Of a stretch of DNA of 64,000 nucleotides, positions 43,843 through 52,558 are shown in pieces. Numbering within the stretch: position 1 is the stretch's first letter; each line of letters opens with the position of its first letter. The notes beneath the pieces were generated by a model. The model was not told where the DNA came from, made no database searches, and saw nothing but the letters and a program-made list of their open reading frames with translations. A program made the position numbers and the translations under genes. Origin of the DNA: Novosphingobium sp. UBA6272 (lineage in GTDB: Bacteria; Pseudomonadota; Alphaproteobacteria; Sphingomonadales; Sphingomonadaceae). The stretch covers positions 62,001 to 126,000 of the forward strand of contig NZ_DJUW01000002.1 of assembly GCF_002440635.1 (NCBI RefSeq). The letters run 5' to 3'.

Positions 43843-44328
43843 TTGCCGCTAATTCTGTACAGCACCATCACGCAGCTAGCTTACCTAATCGGGGCGAGGT
43901 TTTATCGCGACGTTCACTATGTTTGGTGTGCGCCGTGCCCAACGCCGGATCGATTTGGAAGAACAAATCCCGCGTCTTCGCATCCGATTAAGTTGTATGA
44001 CCGGTTTGCGGAAGATGTCCGCAGCGGTGAGAGGCATAGTGCTATGATATCACAGAACAAAATAGGACTGATAAAAGGGGCGGAATCTCGTTTTCGGCAA
44101 AATGTCATCGACTCGGATGCCCGAGATAGAATCATAGAAATGGTTAATGCGGCAGATAACAATGAATTCAGCCCGCTTTTATTAGCTATACCCTTTGGAT
44201 TAGTTAAAAATATTTGCGAGCCCGCACCCGTTTCGGCTTCCGCCAGGCCAACGTCCGAAGAATATATAATTGAAAATTTGCCGAGAAAGAAGTTCGATAT
44301 CATTCGTTTTGAGGAAGATGCGAGATGA
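43843..44328 (+). CDS. Unknown protein, first gene of an AT-rich two-gene cassette
   Basis: A 161-residue protein whose family I cannot name. It starts PLILYSTITQLAYLIG, contains a Cys/Trp patch YVWCAPCPTPDRF, a charged middle (DVRSGERHSAMISQNKIGLIKGAESRF) and ends EEYIIENLPRKKFDIIRFE. It has no signal peptide, membrane anchor or known catalytic motif. The start is TTG 43843, six bases behind a run of eight G (43829-43836), a very strong ribosome site. Codon use is AT-rich, unlike all neighbours. The stop overlaps the next gene (ATGA). A single-base loss in the G8 run would join it to an upstream reading frame starting at ATG 43752. Confidence 0.7.
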   Translation: MPLILYSTITQLAYLIGARFYRDVHYVWCAPCPTPDRFGRTNPASSHPIKLYDRFAEDVRSGERHSAMISQNKIGLIKGAESRFRQNVIDSDARDRIIEMVNAADNNEFSPLLLAIPFGLVKNICEPAPVSASARPTSEEYIIENLPRKKFDIIRFEEDAR

Positions 44329-44678
44329 CTGTCAAAGTGGATCTTAAAATCGACGACCTTGATAGATCTTCCATTATTGAAACGATCTATCAAGCTTCTC
44401 TAGCAGTATCGAAGAGTGGTTATAAAATTGATAGCAACAAGATGACTCCGTCTTATATTTCAAACAGAGATAGAAAGAAAATTGCCTCTACTGTTGCGGA
44501 GATTGTGACTCAAATTGAAGGTGCTTCAAATATAAAGCTCGATGATCTTCCGCAAAATCAGCGCGCTAAATTGCTAACTGATCTTTATACCCAGTTGAGC
44601 GCTTATATTCTTCGTGGCGCCCCAGAGAATAGTGCCCGTGGCAAGCGTCTTTTGGAAGAGCTGCATAGAGAAAATTAG
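44325..44678 (+). CDS. Unknown helical protein, second gene of the AT-rich cassette
   Basis: A 117-residue protein, predicted mostly helical (SSIIETIYQASLAVSKSGYK, KKIASTVAEIVTQIEG, LTDLYTQLSAYILRG). It has no signal, membrane segment, Cys cluster or known motif. ATG 44325 overlaps the first gene's stop, with GAGGAAG nine bases upstream, so the two proteins are made together and may form a complex. Codon use is AT-rich like its partner. Function unknown; a toxin-antitoxin or defence role is a possibility only from context. Confidence 0.7.
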   Translation: MTVKVDLKIDDLDRSSIIETIYQASLAVSKSGYKIDSNKMTPSYISNRDRKKIASTVAEIVTQIEGASNIKLDDLPQNQRAKLLTDLYTQLSAYILRGAPENSARGKRLLEELHREN

Positions 44679-44931
44679 AGTCGGCGTTCGGCAAGCAGGA
44701 AAGTTTTCGTGGATTTGGTGGGCATGCGCCTGCTCGCAACTGATCGCGAGATCGATCCTGCGCAGGACGGGAAGAGAGACCGCTTCAGGATGGTGGTGGT
44801 TGCTGTTTCCGATTCAATGGGCCGAGGCAATGACCCGGGTGATCGCCGAAACCGACCTTTCCGACCGTGAAATCGCCGATGCCATGGCCGATGTGCTGGC
44901 CCGGATGGCCAAGGGCATGGCGCGGGCCTGA
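44679..44931 (+). pseudogene. Possible 3' remnant of a GC-rich gene
   Basis: Base composition returns to GC-rich soon after the cassette. A frame ending at 44931 reads GWWWLLFPIQWAEAMTRVIA, then ETDLSDREIADAMADVLARM, which looks like the end of a real protein. It lacks a start: the only ATG before it (44614) lies inside the previous gene in another frame. ATG 44829 would give just 33 residues. It could be the tail of a gene cut by the island, or a tiny gene. Evidence is weak. Confidence 0.3.
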
Positions 44932-44966
44932 TTGCATTTCATGCAAGTGCTGCCTAGCATCGGGTC

Positions 44967-46229
44967 ATGAAGCCCAAACTGCTTTCCACCCTGCCGACCT
45001 ATACCAGGGCGCAGTTTACCGCTGATCTCTTTGCCGGAATAACCGTGGCGATGGTGGCCCTGCCACTGTCAATCGCCATCGCGATCGCCTCAGGCACCGA
45101 TCCGGCCAAGGGCCTGGTGACGGCAATCATCGGCGGCTTCCTGATCTCGTTGCTGGGTGGAAGCAGGGTTCAGATCGGCGGGCCGACCGGCGCTTTCATC
45201 GTGGTGGTCTATGGCGTGATCGCCACGCATGGTTATGACGGCCTGGTCCTCGCCACCCTGATGGCTGGCGCGATCCTGGTCGTGGCGGGGCTATTGCGGG
45301 CCGGCAACCTGATCGCGCTGGTTCCCGAAGCCGTCGTCAATGGATTTACCATCGGGATCGCGATCATCATCGCATCGAGCCAGCTGAAGGATTTCCTGGG
45401 TCTGGGCGGCGCCCCCATGCCGGCAGAGTTCATTCCGAAGCTGCAGGCCCTGTGGGCCGCGCGCGGCTCGCTTGCGCCGCTGGCCTTTGGCACCGGGCTC
45501 GCCGCATTGATCCTGATTATCGCCATGCGTCGCCTGTTTCCACGCTTTCCCGGCCTGATCGTTGCCATGGCGGTGATTTCCGCGATTGCGGCCTTCGGCC
45601 ATCTGCCGGTCGATACGATCGCCTCGCGCTTTGGCGAGCTGCCCGCCGGCCTGCCGATGCCGGTACTACCCTCGATAACCTGGGCCCGGCTGGTCGAATT
45701 GCTGCCCTCCGCCCTGGTGATCGCCTTCCTCGCTGCGATCGAATCGCTGCTTTCGGCAATGGTGGCTGACCGGATGATCGAGGGCAGCCATCGCCCCAAT
45801 GCCGAGGTCCTCGCCCAGGGCTGGGCCAACATCGGCTCGGCCCTGTTCGGCGGTCTGCCCGCGACCGGCGCCATCGCCCGCACCGCCACCAATGTCCGCG
45901 CCGGAGGAACAACTCCGGTGGCAGGCTTGGTTCATGCCTTGACGATCCTGCTGGTGATGCTGGCTGCGGCACCGCTGGCCGGATACCTGGTCATGCCGGC
46001 GCTGGCTGCGCTATTGCTGACGACTGCCTGGAACATGAGCGAGCCGCACAAGTGGCGGTCCTATTGGGCCAGCCCGATCGAGGACCGCATACTGCTGCTG
46101 CTGACGCTGGCATTGACCGTGCTGGCCGACCTGACCGTCGCGATTGGCGTGGGAGTGGTTCTGGGGCTCGCGCTAAAGCTGCGCAAAGGGCGCATTGCCG
46201 CAGCGGATTGGCATACGCCCGATCGTTAG
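44967..46229 (+). CDS. SulP family anion transporter lacking the STAS domain
   Basis: A 420-residue membrane transporter for sulfate, bicarbonate or similar anions. It has about 11-12 hydrophobic segments, the SulP blocks DLFAGITVAMVALPLSIAIA, VQIGGPTGAFIVVVYG and AAIESLLSAMVADRM, and stops right after the last segment (LALKLRKGRIAAADWH). Usual SulP proteins run to about 500-600 residues with a cytoplasmic STAS domain, absent here, and no separate STAS gene follows. A gamma-carbonic anhydrase is encoded close by on the other strand, which makes bicarbonate a candidate substrate, but this is inference. Confidence 0.9.
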   Translation: MKPKLLSTLPTYTRAQFTADLFAGITVAMVALPLSIAIAIASGTDPAKGLVTAIIGGFLISLLGGSRVQIGGPTGAFIVVVYGVIATHGYDGLVLATLMAGAILVVAGLLRAGNLIALVPEAVVNGFTIGIAIIIASSQLKDFLGLGGAPMPAEFIPKLQALWAARGSLAPLAFGTGLAALILIIAMRRLFPRFPGLIVAMAVISAIAAFGHLPVDTIASRFGELPAGLPMPVLPSITWARLVELLPSALVIAFLAAIESLLSAMVADRMIEGSHRPNAEVLAQGWANIGSALFGGLPATGAIARTATNVRAGGTTPVAGLVHALTILLVMLAAAPLAGYLVMPALAALLLTTAWNMSEPHKWRSYWASPIEDRILLLLTLALTVLADLTVAIGVGVVLGLALKLRKGRIAAADWHTPDR

Positions 46230-46501
46230 AGCTGGACCAGCTTGTCGCGCCCAGTTGCGCCGCGCAACATCCGAAGCCGTGACGTCGCCACACCCAGCGC
46301 CTCGGCCAGCAGTTCCAGCACCGCTGCGTTGGCCTTGCCGTCCTGCGGCTTGGTCCGGACCTTGATCAGCAGCGCCGCTTCGCCCAGCTCGATGCCCTCC
46401 ACCCGCGCGCCTGGGGTAACGCGCAGCGCCAGCCGTCCTTCGGCATCGGCCAGTGCGCGGATCGCCTCAGCTGGCGGGAAGTCAGCCTTCGGTTTGGCCA
46501 T
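46226..46501 (-). CDS. DUF167 family protein (YggU-like)
   Basis: A 91-residue protein of the small DUF167 fold, with LALRVTPGARVEGIE, LLIKVRTKPQDGKANAAVLE and LRGATGRDKLVQL, the family's complete pattern. Its function is unknown. ATG 46501 lies inside the 3' end of the carbonic anhydrase gene (20-base overlap), so it is translationally coupled to it. The TAA stop overlaps the converging SulP stop by four bases. Confidence 0.9.
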   Translation of the reverse strand: MAKPKADFPPAEAIRALADAEGRLALRVTPGARVEGIELGEAALLIKVRTKPQDGKANAAVLELLAEALGVATSRLRMLRGATGRDKLVQL

Positions 46502-47048
46502 CGTATAGCGCAGCGTGGTGTTTCGCGTTTTCAACGTAGTGCGCGACGCCCATCTGCAATCCGGCGATCATCCGATCGTCGAGATCGCGCATGAAGACTG
46601 CGGGCCGCCCCGTCCAAAGCTGGCGCGAGGGGATCCGCTTGCCCGGCGCCAGCAAGGCCCCGGCAGCGAGCATGCCTTCGCGCTCGATCACGCAGCCGTT
46701 CATGGTCTGCGCGGCAAAACCGACGAAGCCCTTGTCTTCAATAACAGTGCCATGGATCATCGCCATGTGCCCGATCAGCACATCTTCACCGATCAGCGTC
46801 GGGAAACCCTCCGGCGCGCCGGGCTGGGGTCCGTCACAATGGATTACCGTGCCGTCCTGAACGTTGGTCCGCGCCCCGATGACGATCCGCGTGACATCGC
46901 CGCGCAGCACGCAGTTGTACCACACGCTGACATCGGGACCGATTTCGACATCGCCGATGATCCGGCAGCCGGGGGCGATGAAGGCGCTATCGTGAATGCG
47001 CGGTGTCTTGCCATGGATGGCCATGATGGTGGTGTCGGGTCGATTCAT
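46482..47048 (-). CDS. Gamma-carbonic-anhydrase-like hexapeptide protein
   Basis: A 188-residue left-handed beta-helix of the gamma-CA/YrdA/PaaY group. The zinc-ligand His residues are visible: one in TVIHCDGP and two in LIGHMAMIHGTV. ILRG-type hexapeptide repeats (VSVWYNCVLRGDVTRIVIG) run through the N-terminal half. Whether it has carbonic anhydrase activity is unclear: many relatives do not. It is one of the last genes of a leftward run that begins with hemB. Confidence 0.9.
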   Translation of the reverse strand: MNRPDTTIMAIHGKTPRIHDSAFIAPGCRIIGDVEIGPDVSVWYNCVLRGDVTRIVIGARTNVQDGTVIHCDGPQPGAPEGFPTLIGEDVLIGHMAMIHGTVIEDKGFVGFAAQTMNGCVIEREGMLAAGALLAPGKRIPSRQLWTGRPAVFMRDLDDRMIAGLQMGVAHYVENAKHHAALYDGQTEG

Positions 47049-47050
47049 GA

Positions 47051-49264
47051 CTAGTACTTTCCAAGGAAGTTGGCCCAGGTGACATAGGGCAGGATCGAGG
47101 CGTGGTCATCGCTCCATACACTGGCTGCCGGAGCAACCGGCTTGCGCCACGGCATTGCCGGAGCAAGCCTAGCCAACTCGTCGAGCCGCGCCGGATCGCG
47201 GCTTATCGCCACCCAGGTCGAGCCGGTGAAGGGGCTTTCCTGCGGCGGGGAATCCTCGCGCACCAGTGCATGAAGCCTGCGGCGCTTGACCAGTGCGGCG
47301 AGCGCAGGCTCGAGTTCGATGTAACGATTTGAGATATGCACGAACAGGATGCCTTGCGGGGCCAGTGAATCGAAATAGACCCCGAACGCTTCGTCTGTCA
47401 GCAGGTGCAGTGGGATTGAATCCGAAGAGAATGCATCGATCGCGAGCAAATCGAAGCTGCCGTGGCGAATCCGGGCGAGATTGATTCGGGCATCGCCCAG
47501 CACAACCTGCGCGGCCGGGGCACATGCGCTCAGGTAAGTGAAGCGCCCGTTGCGCGACAGGTCAAGCACGGCCTGGTCGATCTCGAACACAGTCCAGGCC
47601 TGCCCCGGCCGGGCGTAACCGGTCAGCGAACCGGTGCCGAGGCCAACCACGGCAAGCCTGGGTCGATACGGGACCAGCCGGTCGGCATTGGCAAAGCCGA
47701 TCGCTACGCCGGACCCCGGACCATAATAGGACATCGGCAGGCAGCTCAGCGCCGGATCGGTCGATTGCTGGCCATGCAGCGTCGTGCCATGCGCCAGGGT
47801 CCTGAGCTTCTGGTCGGGAAAATCCCGAACCGTATAGATTCCGAAATAGCTGCGGGTACGCACACCAATGCGGCTGTCCTCGATTGTCTGGAGGCCGCCC
47901 TGCGTCACCATGGCGAGGCCCAGAACCGCCAGCGCCAATCCCCGCCAGCTAACCAGCGCTAGGCCGACCAGCGTCAAGCCGGCGGTCAGCGACCAGGTTA
48001 TTGCAGCGGCATCCTCTTGTTGATTGAACTCATAAAGAAACCGCGCCAGCGCCCCGGCGGCAAAGACCAAAGCTCCCAGTGCCACGAACTTGAGCGGGGT
48101 ACTGAGATCCTCGCGCGAACCCCAATCGAGCATGGCCGGCCGCGGCAACAGGGCCGCCGCGGCCAATACCAGCAGCGGATGCTCCCACACCCAGTCGAAC
48201 AGCAGCGGCGCGATCAGCGCGGTAAACAGCCCGCCGAGCACTCCGCCCACCGACATGGCAAGATAGAACCCGGTCTGCCGCGCGCTATCGGGGCGTAAGT
48301 CGTAGAGCCGCGCGTGGAGCGCAACGCAGACGAAGAACAACAAGGCTACGCTGGAGATCACGGGCAGCAGTCCATGCGATCCCTGCGAAACCATCGCCAG
48401 GCCGCCGATCGACAGGATCGCCAGCCAGGCCAATGCCGAAATCACCCGCGCCGGACCGCGCCAGTCTGCGAAGGCGATAACGAAGCTCAGCAGGTAGATC
48501 CCGAGCGGAATGACCCACAGCAGCGGCATAGCGAAGATATCGGTGGTCAGGTGCGTCGTGGTCGAAAGCATCAGCCCCGAAGGCACGGCGGCAAGTGCGA
48601 TCCACATGGCCAGGCGGCGGCCCGGGACCGGCGCTTCGGCTGCGGGAGTCGCTTCGCCTGCGGTGCCCAGGCCAGACCGTGCCCGTGCGCAGAGCGCAAT
48701 CAATCCCAGCAGGAGCAGGTAGCCGGCCGACCAGCCCCAGGCCTGGGCCCGGATCGGCAGGTACGGTTCGAGCAGCAGCGGATAGGCGACCAGCCCGGCG
48801 AAACTGCCGAGATTCGATGCTGCATAAAGCGCCCACGGCTCACCGGCACCGGAGTGCAAGGCATACCAGCGCTGCATCAGCGGTGCCTGGGCAGAAACGA
48901 GAAAGAACACCGGCCCGATCGACAGCGCCAGCAAGGCCGGAACCCACAACACTTCGGACCCCGGCGTGGGACTGTGCAGATCGACCAACCCAACCGGCAA
49001 GGTCACCAAGGCGACCGCGAACAGGATCAGGTGCAACCGGGCCTGGCGCTTTTGTGGCAGGCGCGACAAGCGGTGTGCATACCAATATCCCGCCAGCAGC
49101 AGCGCCTGATAGACCAGCATCGCGCTGTTCCAGACATTCGGTGCGCCGCCAAGCCGGGGCAGCGCCATGCGCGCGACCATCGGCTGGATCAGGAACAGCA
49201 GGAACGATCCGGTCAGGATCGTCGCCACGAACAAACGGCGCGACGGTCCGGCCGTCGTAGTCAC
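47051..49264 (-). CDS. Spermidine-synthase-like domain fused to a multi-helix membrane domain
   Basis: A 737-residue fusion. The N-terminal about 450 residues contain about ten or more hydrophobic segments (first: LFVATILTGSFLLFLIQPM). The C-terminal about 250 residues have a Rossmann fold of the spermidine synthase type: LAVVGLGTGSLTGYARPG, then TVFEIDQAVL, VVLGDARINL and FDLLAIDAFSSDSIPLHLL. The usual polyamine-binding Asp residues seem partly retained. The exact reaction is unknown. GTG 49264 overlaps the upstream GNAT stop (GTGA); longer starts run through that gene. Confidence 0.88.
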   Translation of the reverse strand: MTTTAGPSRRLFVATILTGSFLLFLIQPMVARMALPRLGGAPNVWNSAMLVYQALLLAGYWYAHRLSRLPQKRQARLHLILFAVALVTLPVGLVDLHSPTPGSEVLWVPALLALSIGPVFFLVSAQAPLMQRWYALHSGAGEPWALYAASNLGSFAGLVAYPLLLEPYLPIRAQAWGWSAGYLLLLGLIALCARARSGLGTAGEATPAAEAPVPGRRLAMWIALAAVPSGLMLSTTTHLTTDIFAMPLLWVIPLGIYLLSFVIAFADWRGPARVISALAWLAILSIGGLAMVSQGSHGLLPVISSVALLFFVCVALHARLYDLRPDSARQTGFYLAMSVGGVLGGLFTALIAPLLFDWVWEHPLLVLAAAALLPRPAMLDWGSREDLSTPLKFVALGALVFAAGALARFLYEFNQQEDAAAITWSLTAGLTLVGLALVSWRGLALAVLGLAMVTQGGLQTIEDSRIGVRTRSYFGIYTVRDFPDQKLRTLAHGTTLHGQQSTDPALSCLPMSYYGPGSGVAIGFANADRLVPYRPRLAVVGLGTGSLTGYARPGQAWTVFEIDQAVLDLSRNGRFTYLSACAPAAQVVLGDARINLARIRHGSFDLLAIDAFSSDSIPLHLLTDEAFGVYFDSLAPQGILFVHISNRYIELEPALAALVKRRRLHALVREDSPPQESPFTGSTWVAISRDPARLDELARLAPAMPWRKPVAPAASVWSDDHASILPYVTWANFLGKY

Positions 49265-49812
49265 CGGTGCCAGTCCCTGCGGTTTATCCGGTAGGTGACA
49301 TGGCGGAGCAGTGGGTCGTCTGCTGCAACCCGGGGATGATCGAAATCCTCGTCCACCTGATGGATCATCCCCAGACGCTCCATCACCGCGCGGCTGCGGT
49401 GGTTGCCGGTGCTGGTGATCGCGTAAGCGGCCTGGTCGTCGCGATTGGCGAACAGCCAGTCGATCGCCCCGCGCGCGGCCTCGGTGACATAGCCATGGCC
49501 CCAGGCATCCCGCGTGATCCGCCAGCCGAATTCGGCCTTGCCGACGATCGGCCCGACTGACCCGCGGATCACCCCGCACCAGCCGATCAGGCGTTCATCC
49601 TCGCGGCGGACCAACGCCCAGAAGCAATGGCCATGTTCGGCTTCGATTCCCTGCATCCGGGTAATCAGCGCAGCCACTTCATCGCGGCTCATCACCGGGC
49701 CGAGCGTCGCCATGACCTCGGGATCGCTACATACCGCATGGAACGGTGCGATATCCTCCGCTCGCCACGAGCGCATCGCCAGCCGTTCGGTCTCCAGCCG
49801 GATCTCAGCCAC
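49261..49812 (-). CDS. GNAT-family N-acetyltransferase (RimJ/RimL-like)
   Basis: A 183-residue acetyltransferase: RLETERLAMRSWRAEDIAPF start, FGWRITRDAWGHGYVTEAARGAI (acetyl-CoA site) and STGNHRSRAVMERLGM near the end. GTG 49812 overlaps the hemB stop by eight bases; ATG 49830 or 49839 are alternative starts within hemB. Coupled at both ends to its neighbours. Substrate unknown. Confidence 0.88.
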   Translation of the reverse strand: MAEIRLETERLAMRSWRAEDIAPFHAVCSDPEVMATLGPVMSRDEVAALITRMQGIEAEHGHCFWALVRREDERLIGWCGVIRGSVGPIVGKAEFGWRITRDAWGHGYVTEAARGAIDWLFANRDDQAAYAITSTGNHRSRAVMERLGMIHQVDEDFDHPRVAADDPLLRHVTYRINRRDWHR

Positions 49813-50797
49813 CCAGCAGCCGTGCCGCATGGGCGGCATGATATGTCAGCACGCCCGAGCATCCCGCGCGCTTGAACGCCAGCAGGGTTTCCAGGACCAG
49901 CGCATCGCGGTCTCCGGCTCCGGCAGCAGCGGCGTGCTCGATCATCGCGTACTCGCCGCTAACCTGGTATGCGAATACCGGAACCTCAAAGGTTTCCTTC
50001 ACCCGGCGAACGATGTCGAGGTAAGGCAGGCCCGGCTTGACCATAACGCTGTCGGCCCCTTCGGCCAGATCCATCTCGACCTCGCGCAGAGCCTCCTCGG
50101 CATTGCCAGGGTCCATCTGGTAGGTCTTCTTGTCACCCTTGAGCAGGCCTTTGCTGCCGACCGCGTCACGGAATGGGCCGTAGAAGGCGCTGGCATATTT
50201 GGCGGCGTAGGACATGATCTGGACATTGGCATGCCCGGCCTGCTCCAGCGCCTCGCGGATCGCACCGATCCGGCCGTCCATCATGTCGCTCGGCGCGATC
50301 ACATCAGCCCCGGCGGCGGCCTGGTTGAGGCTTTGCCCGACCAGCACATCGACGGTCGAATCGTTGAGCACATTGCCCGCGCTGTCGACCAGTCCGTCCT
50401 GTCCGTGACTGGTATAGGGATCGAGTGCGACGTCGGTTAGCACCCCGATGTCATCGCCGCAGGCTTGCCTGATCGCCTTGATCGCCCGGCACATCAGGTT
50501 GTCGGGGTTGAGCGCCTCGGCACCGTCATCGCTGCGCAGCGCCGGTGGGGTGTTGGGGAACAGCGCGAGGCAGGGGATGCCGAGTGCAACCGCTTCCTTT
50601 GCCCGGGCCGCGATCAGATCGACCGACCAGCGCGAAACCCCGGGAAGCGAAGCGATCGGCTCTTCCACGCCGGTGCCTTCGGTAACGAACAGCGGCCAGA
50701 TCAGATCGGCAGGGGTGAGCACCGTCTCGCGGTGCAGCGCGCGGCTCCAGGCGGAGGCCCGGGTGCGGCGGAGGCGGGTTGCGGGATAGGACGACAT
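49805..50797 (-). CDS. hemB: Delta-aminolevulinic acid dehydratase (porphobilinogen synthase)
   Basis: Joins two ALA molecules to porphobilinogen in heme synthesis. The 330 residues are full length, with both Schiff-base lysines in place: YAAKYASAFYGPFRDAVGS and SVMVKPGLPYLDI. The metal/substrate blocks GVLTDVALDPYTSHGQDG and VIAPSDMMDGRIGAIREAL are present. It has no Cys-rich zinc site, so it is the Mg-type enzyme usual in alphaproteobacteria. The start is ATG 50797. Confidence 0.97.
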   Translation of the reverse strand: MSSYPATRLRRTRASAWSRALHRETVLTPADLIWPLFVTEGTGVEEPIASLPGVSRWSVDLIAARAKEAVALGIPCLALFPNTPPALRSDDGAEALNPDNLMCRAIKAIRQACGDDIGVLTDVALDPYTSHGQDGLVDSAGNVLNDSTVDVLVGQSLNQAAAGADVIAPSDMMDGRIGAIREALEQAGHANVQIMSYAAKYASAFYGPFRDAVGSKGLLKGDKKTYQMDPGNAEEALREVEMDLAEGADSVMVKPGLPYLDIVRRVKETFEVPVFAYQVSGEYAMIEHAAAAGAGDRDALVLETLLAFKRAGCSGVLTYHAAHAARLLGG

Positions 50798-50828
50798 TTC
50801 CGGGTCATAGGCCGGGGGCCGCGCGGCC

Positions 50829-52439
50829 TCAACTCTTCAATCGATCGATCTCGCGGCGCGGGCTCTGCCCGGCATTGGCCTGGCGCGGGGCCAGGCTGGT
50901 CATCGCCGCGCCCGGGGCCACTGCCTTGAGCTGTGCCATGCGGGCCTTGAAGGCGGTCAGTTCCTTCTGATCGACCTGGTTATTGACGGTAAAGCGCACC
51001 GACAGCGGGTTGACCACCGTACCGTTGCGGTAAAGCTCATAGTGCAAGTGCGGCCCGGTCGACAGGCCGGTCGAACCGACATAGCCGATAACTTGCCCGG
51101 CATTGACCCGTGCGCCGTTGGGCACTGCGATCCGGCTCATGTGGGCATAGGCCGTTGCATAACCGCCGCCATGATCGAGCTTGACGTAATTGCCGTGGCC
51201 GCCATGCCAACCGGAGTAGATCACCCGGGCATCGCCGACAGCGTAGATCGGGGCTCCGTGGGGGGCGCCAAAGTCCACCCCGGCATGCATCCGCGTATAG
51301 CCCAGCACTGGATGGCGACGCGCGCCGAAGTTCGAAGTCACTCGCCCGCCATAGACCGGCATGATCAGCCCGGTGCGCTGAGCACCCATGCCGGTAGCTT
51401 CGAAAAAGATCCCTTCCTTGCCCCAGCGCAGCAGCTGCGCCTTGGACCGGCCGTCGTGCTCCAGCCCGGCGAACAGCAGATCGCCGACCTGGGTTTCGCC
51501 GCTGGAGGAGCGACGGTAGGAGACGATGATATCGAAAGTATCGCCCGGCTCGATCGCGGTATCGAGGCTGAGATGCTGGTCGAGCGCCTGCAGATATTGC
51601 TGGATCGCCTCGATCGGCGCGCCGGCAGCGCGGGCCGAGCGGTAGAGGCTGGTGCCGACCACGCCGCGAATCCGCAGGGGGGTGTTATCGACCGCGATCG
51701 GCTGCTGCGTGATTGCCAATCGGCCATCAATCCGGGTAACCGTCAGGTCGAGATCGAAGCGGGCACGAAAGGCCAGATGCTCCAGCGGTGGCGCCATGCC
51801 CGGAGCAGCGGCGGCGCCAAGCCGCAGATCGACCTGAGTGCCGGCCGGGATCGTCCCGACCGGAACAACACCGGCAACCAGCGCCGTGGCCAGTCCGGCA
51901 TCGGCATCGCTCACCCCGGCGCGCATCAGCATGCGGGCAAAGCTGTCCCCCTGAGCCAGGGTTGCGGTCAGCTGCCGGTTGGTCCTCTCGGGCGCGACAG
52001 CGAGCAGCGCCACCGTCTTGGTTGCACCCATCCGCCGGCCGCTGTCGCCACCGAAGGCCAGCGGCTGAATCATCTGGCTGCGAAATTCGTCGCGGGCAAC
52101 CGTATCGAGTGGCATGGCCGGGGCGGAAGCAATCGCATTGTCGGTCGGCCAGCAGGCCAGCGCGGCAAGACTGAGGCCAAGCAAGGTTGCCAGACCGCGA
52201 AACCATTTGGCGCTGCCGATGTCTTCGGCAAGGTCGGGGGCCCAGTCGATGCTCTCAAGCCGTTCGAAGAATGCGTCGCGGTCCTGCCAGAGCTGCGCCA
52301 GCCGCAGCGGTTCGGCCCGGCGCTGGCCAAAGCTGCGCGGCGCCGCGGTTGCAGCGCTGACGGCCAGACTGGGCGCTGTTTCGCGCGGCTTCAACAAGGC
52401 ATGCCCCCAAAGTGCTGCAACACGGGCATTTCCCTGCAC
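50829..52439 (-). CDS. M23 family metallopeptidase (MepM-like)
   Basis: A 536-residue probable peptidoglycan endopeptidase. It has a cytoplasmic lead, one membrane anchor (about residues 80-98, GLATLLGLSLAALACWP), a long periplasmic region with an OapA/LysM-like part, and an M23 domain (about 370-480) with intact ligands: MHAGVDFGAP (HxxxD), AYAHMSR and TGPHLHYEL (HxH). The start is probably GTG 52439; a TTG further in is possible. It is divergent from the helicase gene, 119 bases away, and is the third M23-type protein of the window. Confidence 0.88.
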   Translation of the reverse strand: MQGNARVAALWGHALLKPRETAPSLAVSAATAAPRSFGQRRAEPLRLAQLWQDRDAFFERLESIDWAPDLAEDIGSAKWFRGLATLLGLSLAALACWPTDNAIASAPAMPLDTVARDEFRSQMIQPLAFGGDSGRRMGATKTVALLAVAPERTNRQLTATLAQGDSFARMLMRAGVSDADAGLATALVAGVVPVGTIPAGTQVDLRLGAAAAPGMAPPLEHLAFRARFDLDLTVTRIDGRLAITQQPIAVDNTPLRIRGVVGTSLYRSARAAGAPIEAIQQYLQALDQHLSLDTAIEPGDTFDIIVSYRRSSSGETQVGDLLFAGLEHDGRSKAQLLRWGKEGIFFEATGMGAQRTGLIMPVYGGRVTSNFGARRHPVLGYTRMHAGVDFGAPHGAPIYAVGDARVIYSGWHGGHGNYVKLDHGGGYATAYAHMSRIAVPNGARVNAGQVIGYVGSTGLSTGPHLHYELYRNGTVVNPLSVRFTVNNQVDQKELTAFKARMAQLKAVAPGAAMTSLAPRQANAGQSPRREIDRLKS

Positions 52440-52558
52440 CCGGCGTGGTTAATCTTCGCCTAAGACCGCTTCCTTTTTTGGTCCTTGCGATGGGTCCCTT
52501 GGGGGAATCTCGGCTTCCCGCCCTTGCCCTCCGCCATGCCGCTTGCCACATCGCTTGT

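Noticed and set aside
43677..44966. AT-rich island as a prophage or integron remnant
   Set aside because: There is no integrase, no phage structural gene, no tRNA or attC-like site, and I found no convincing flanking direct repeats. It is kept only as an unknown cassette.
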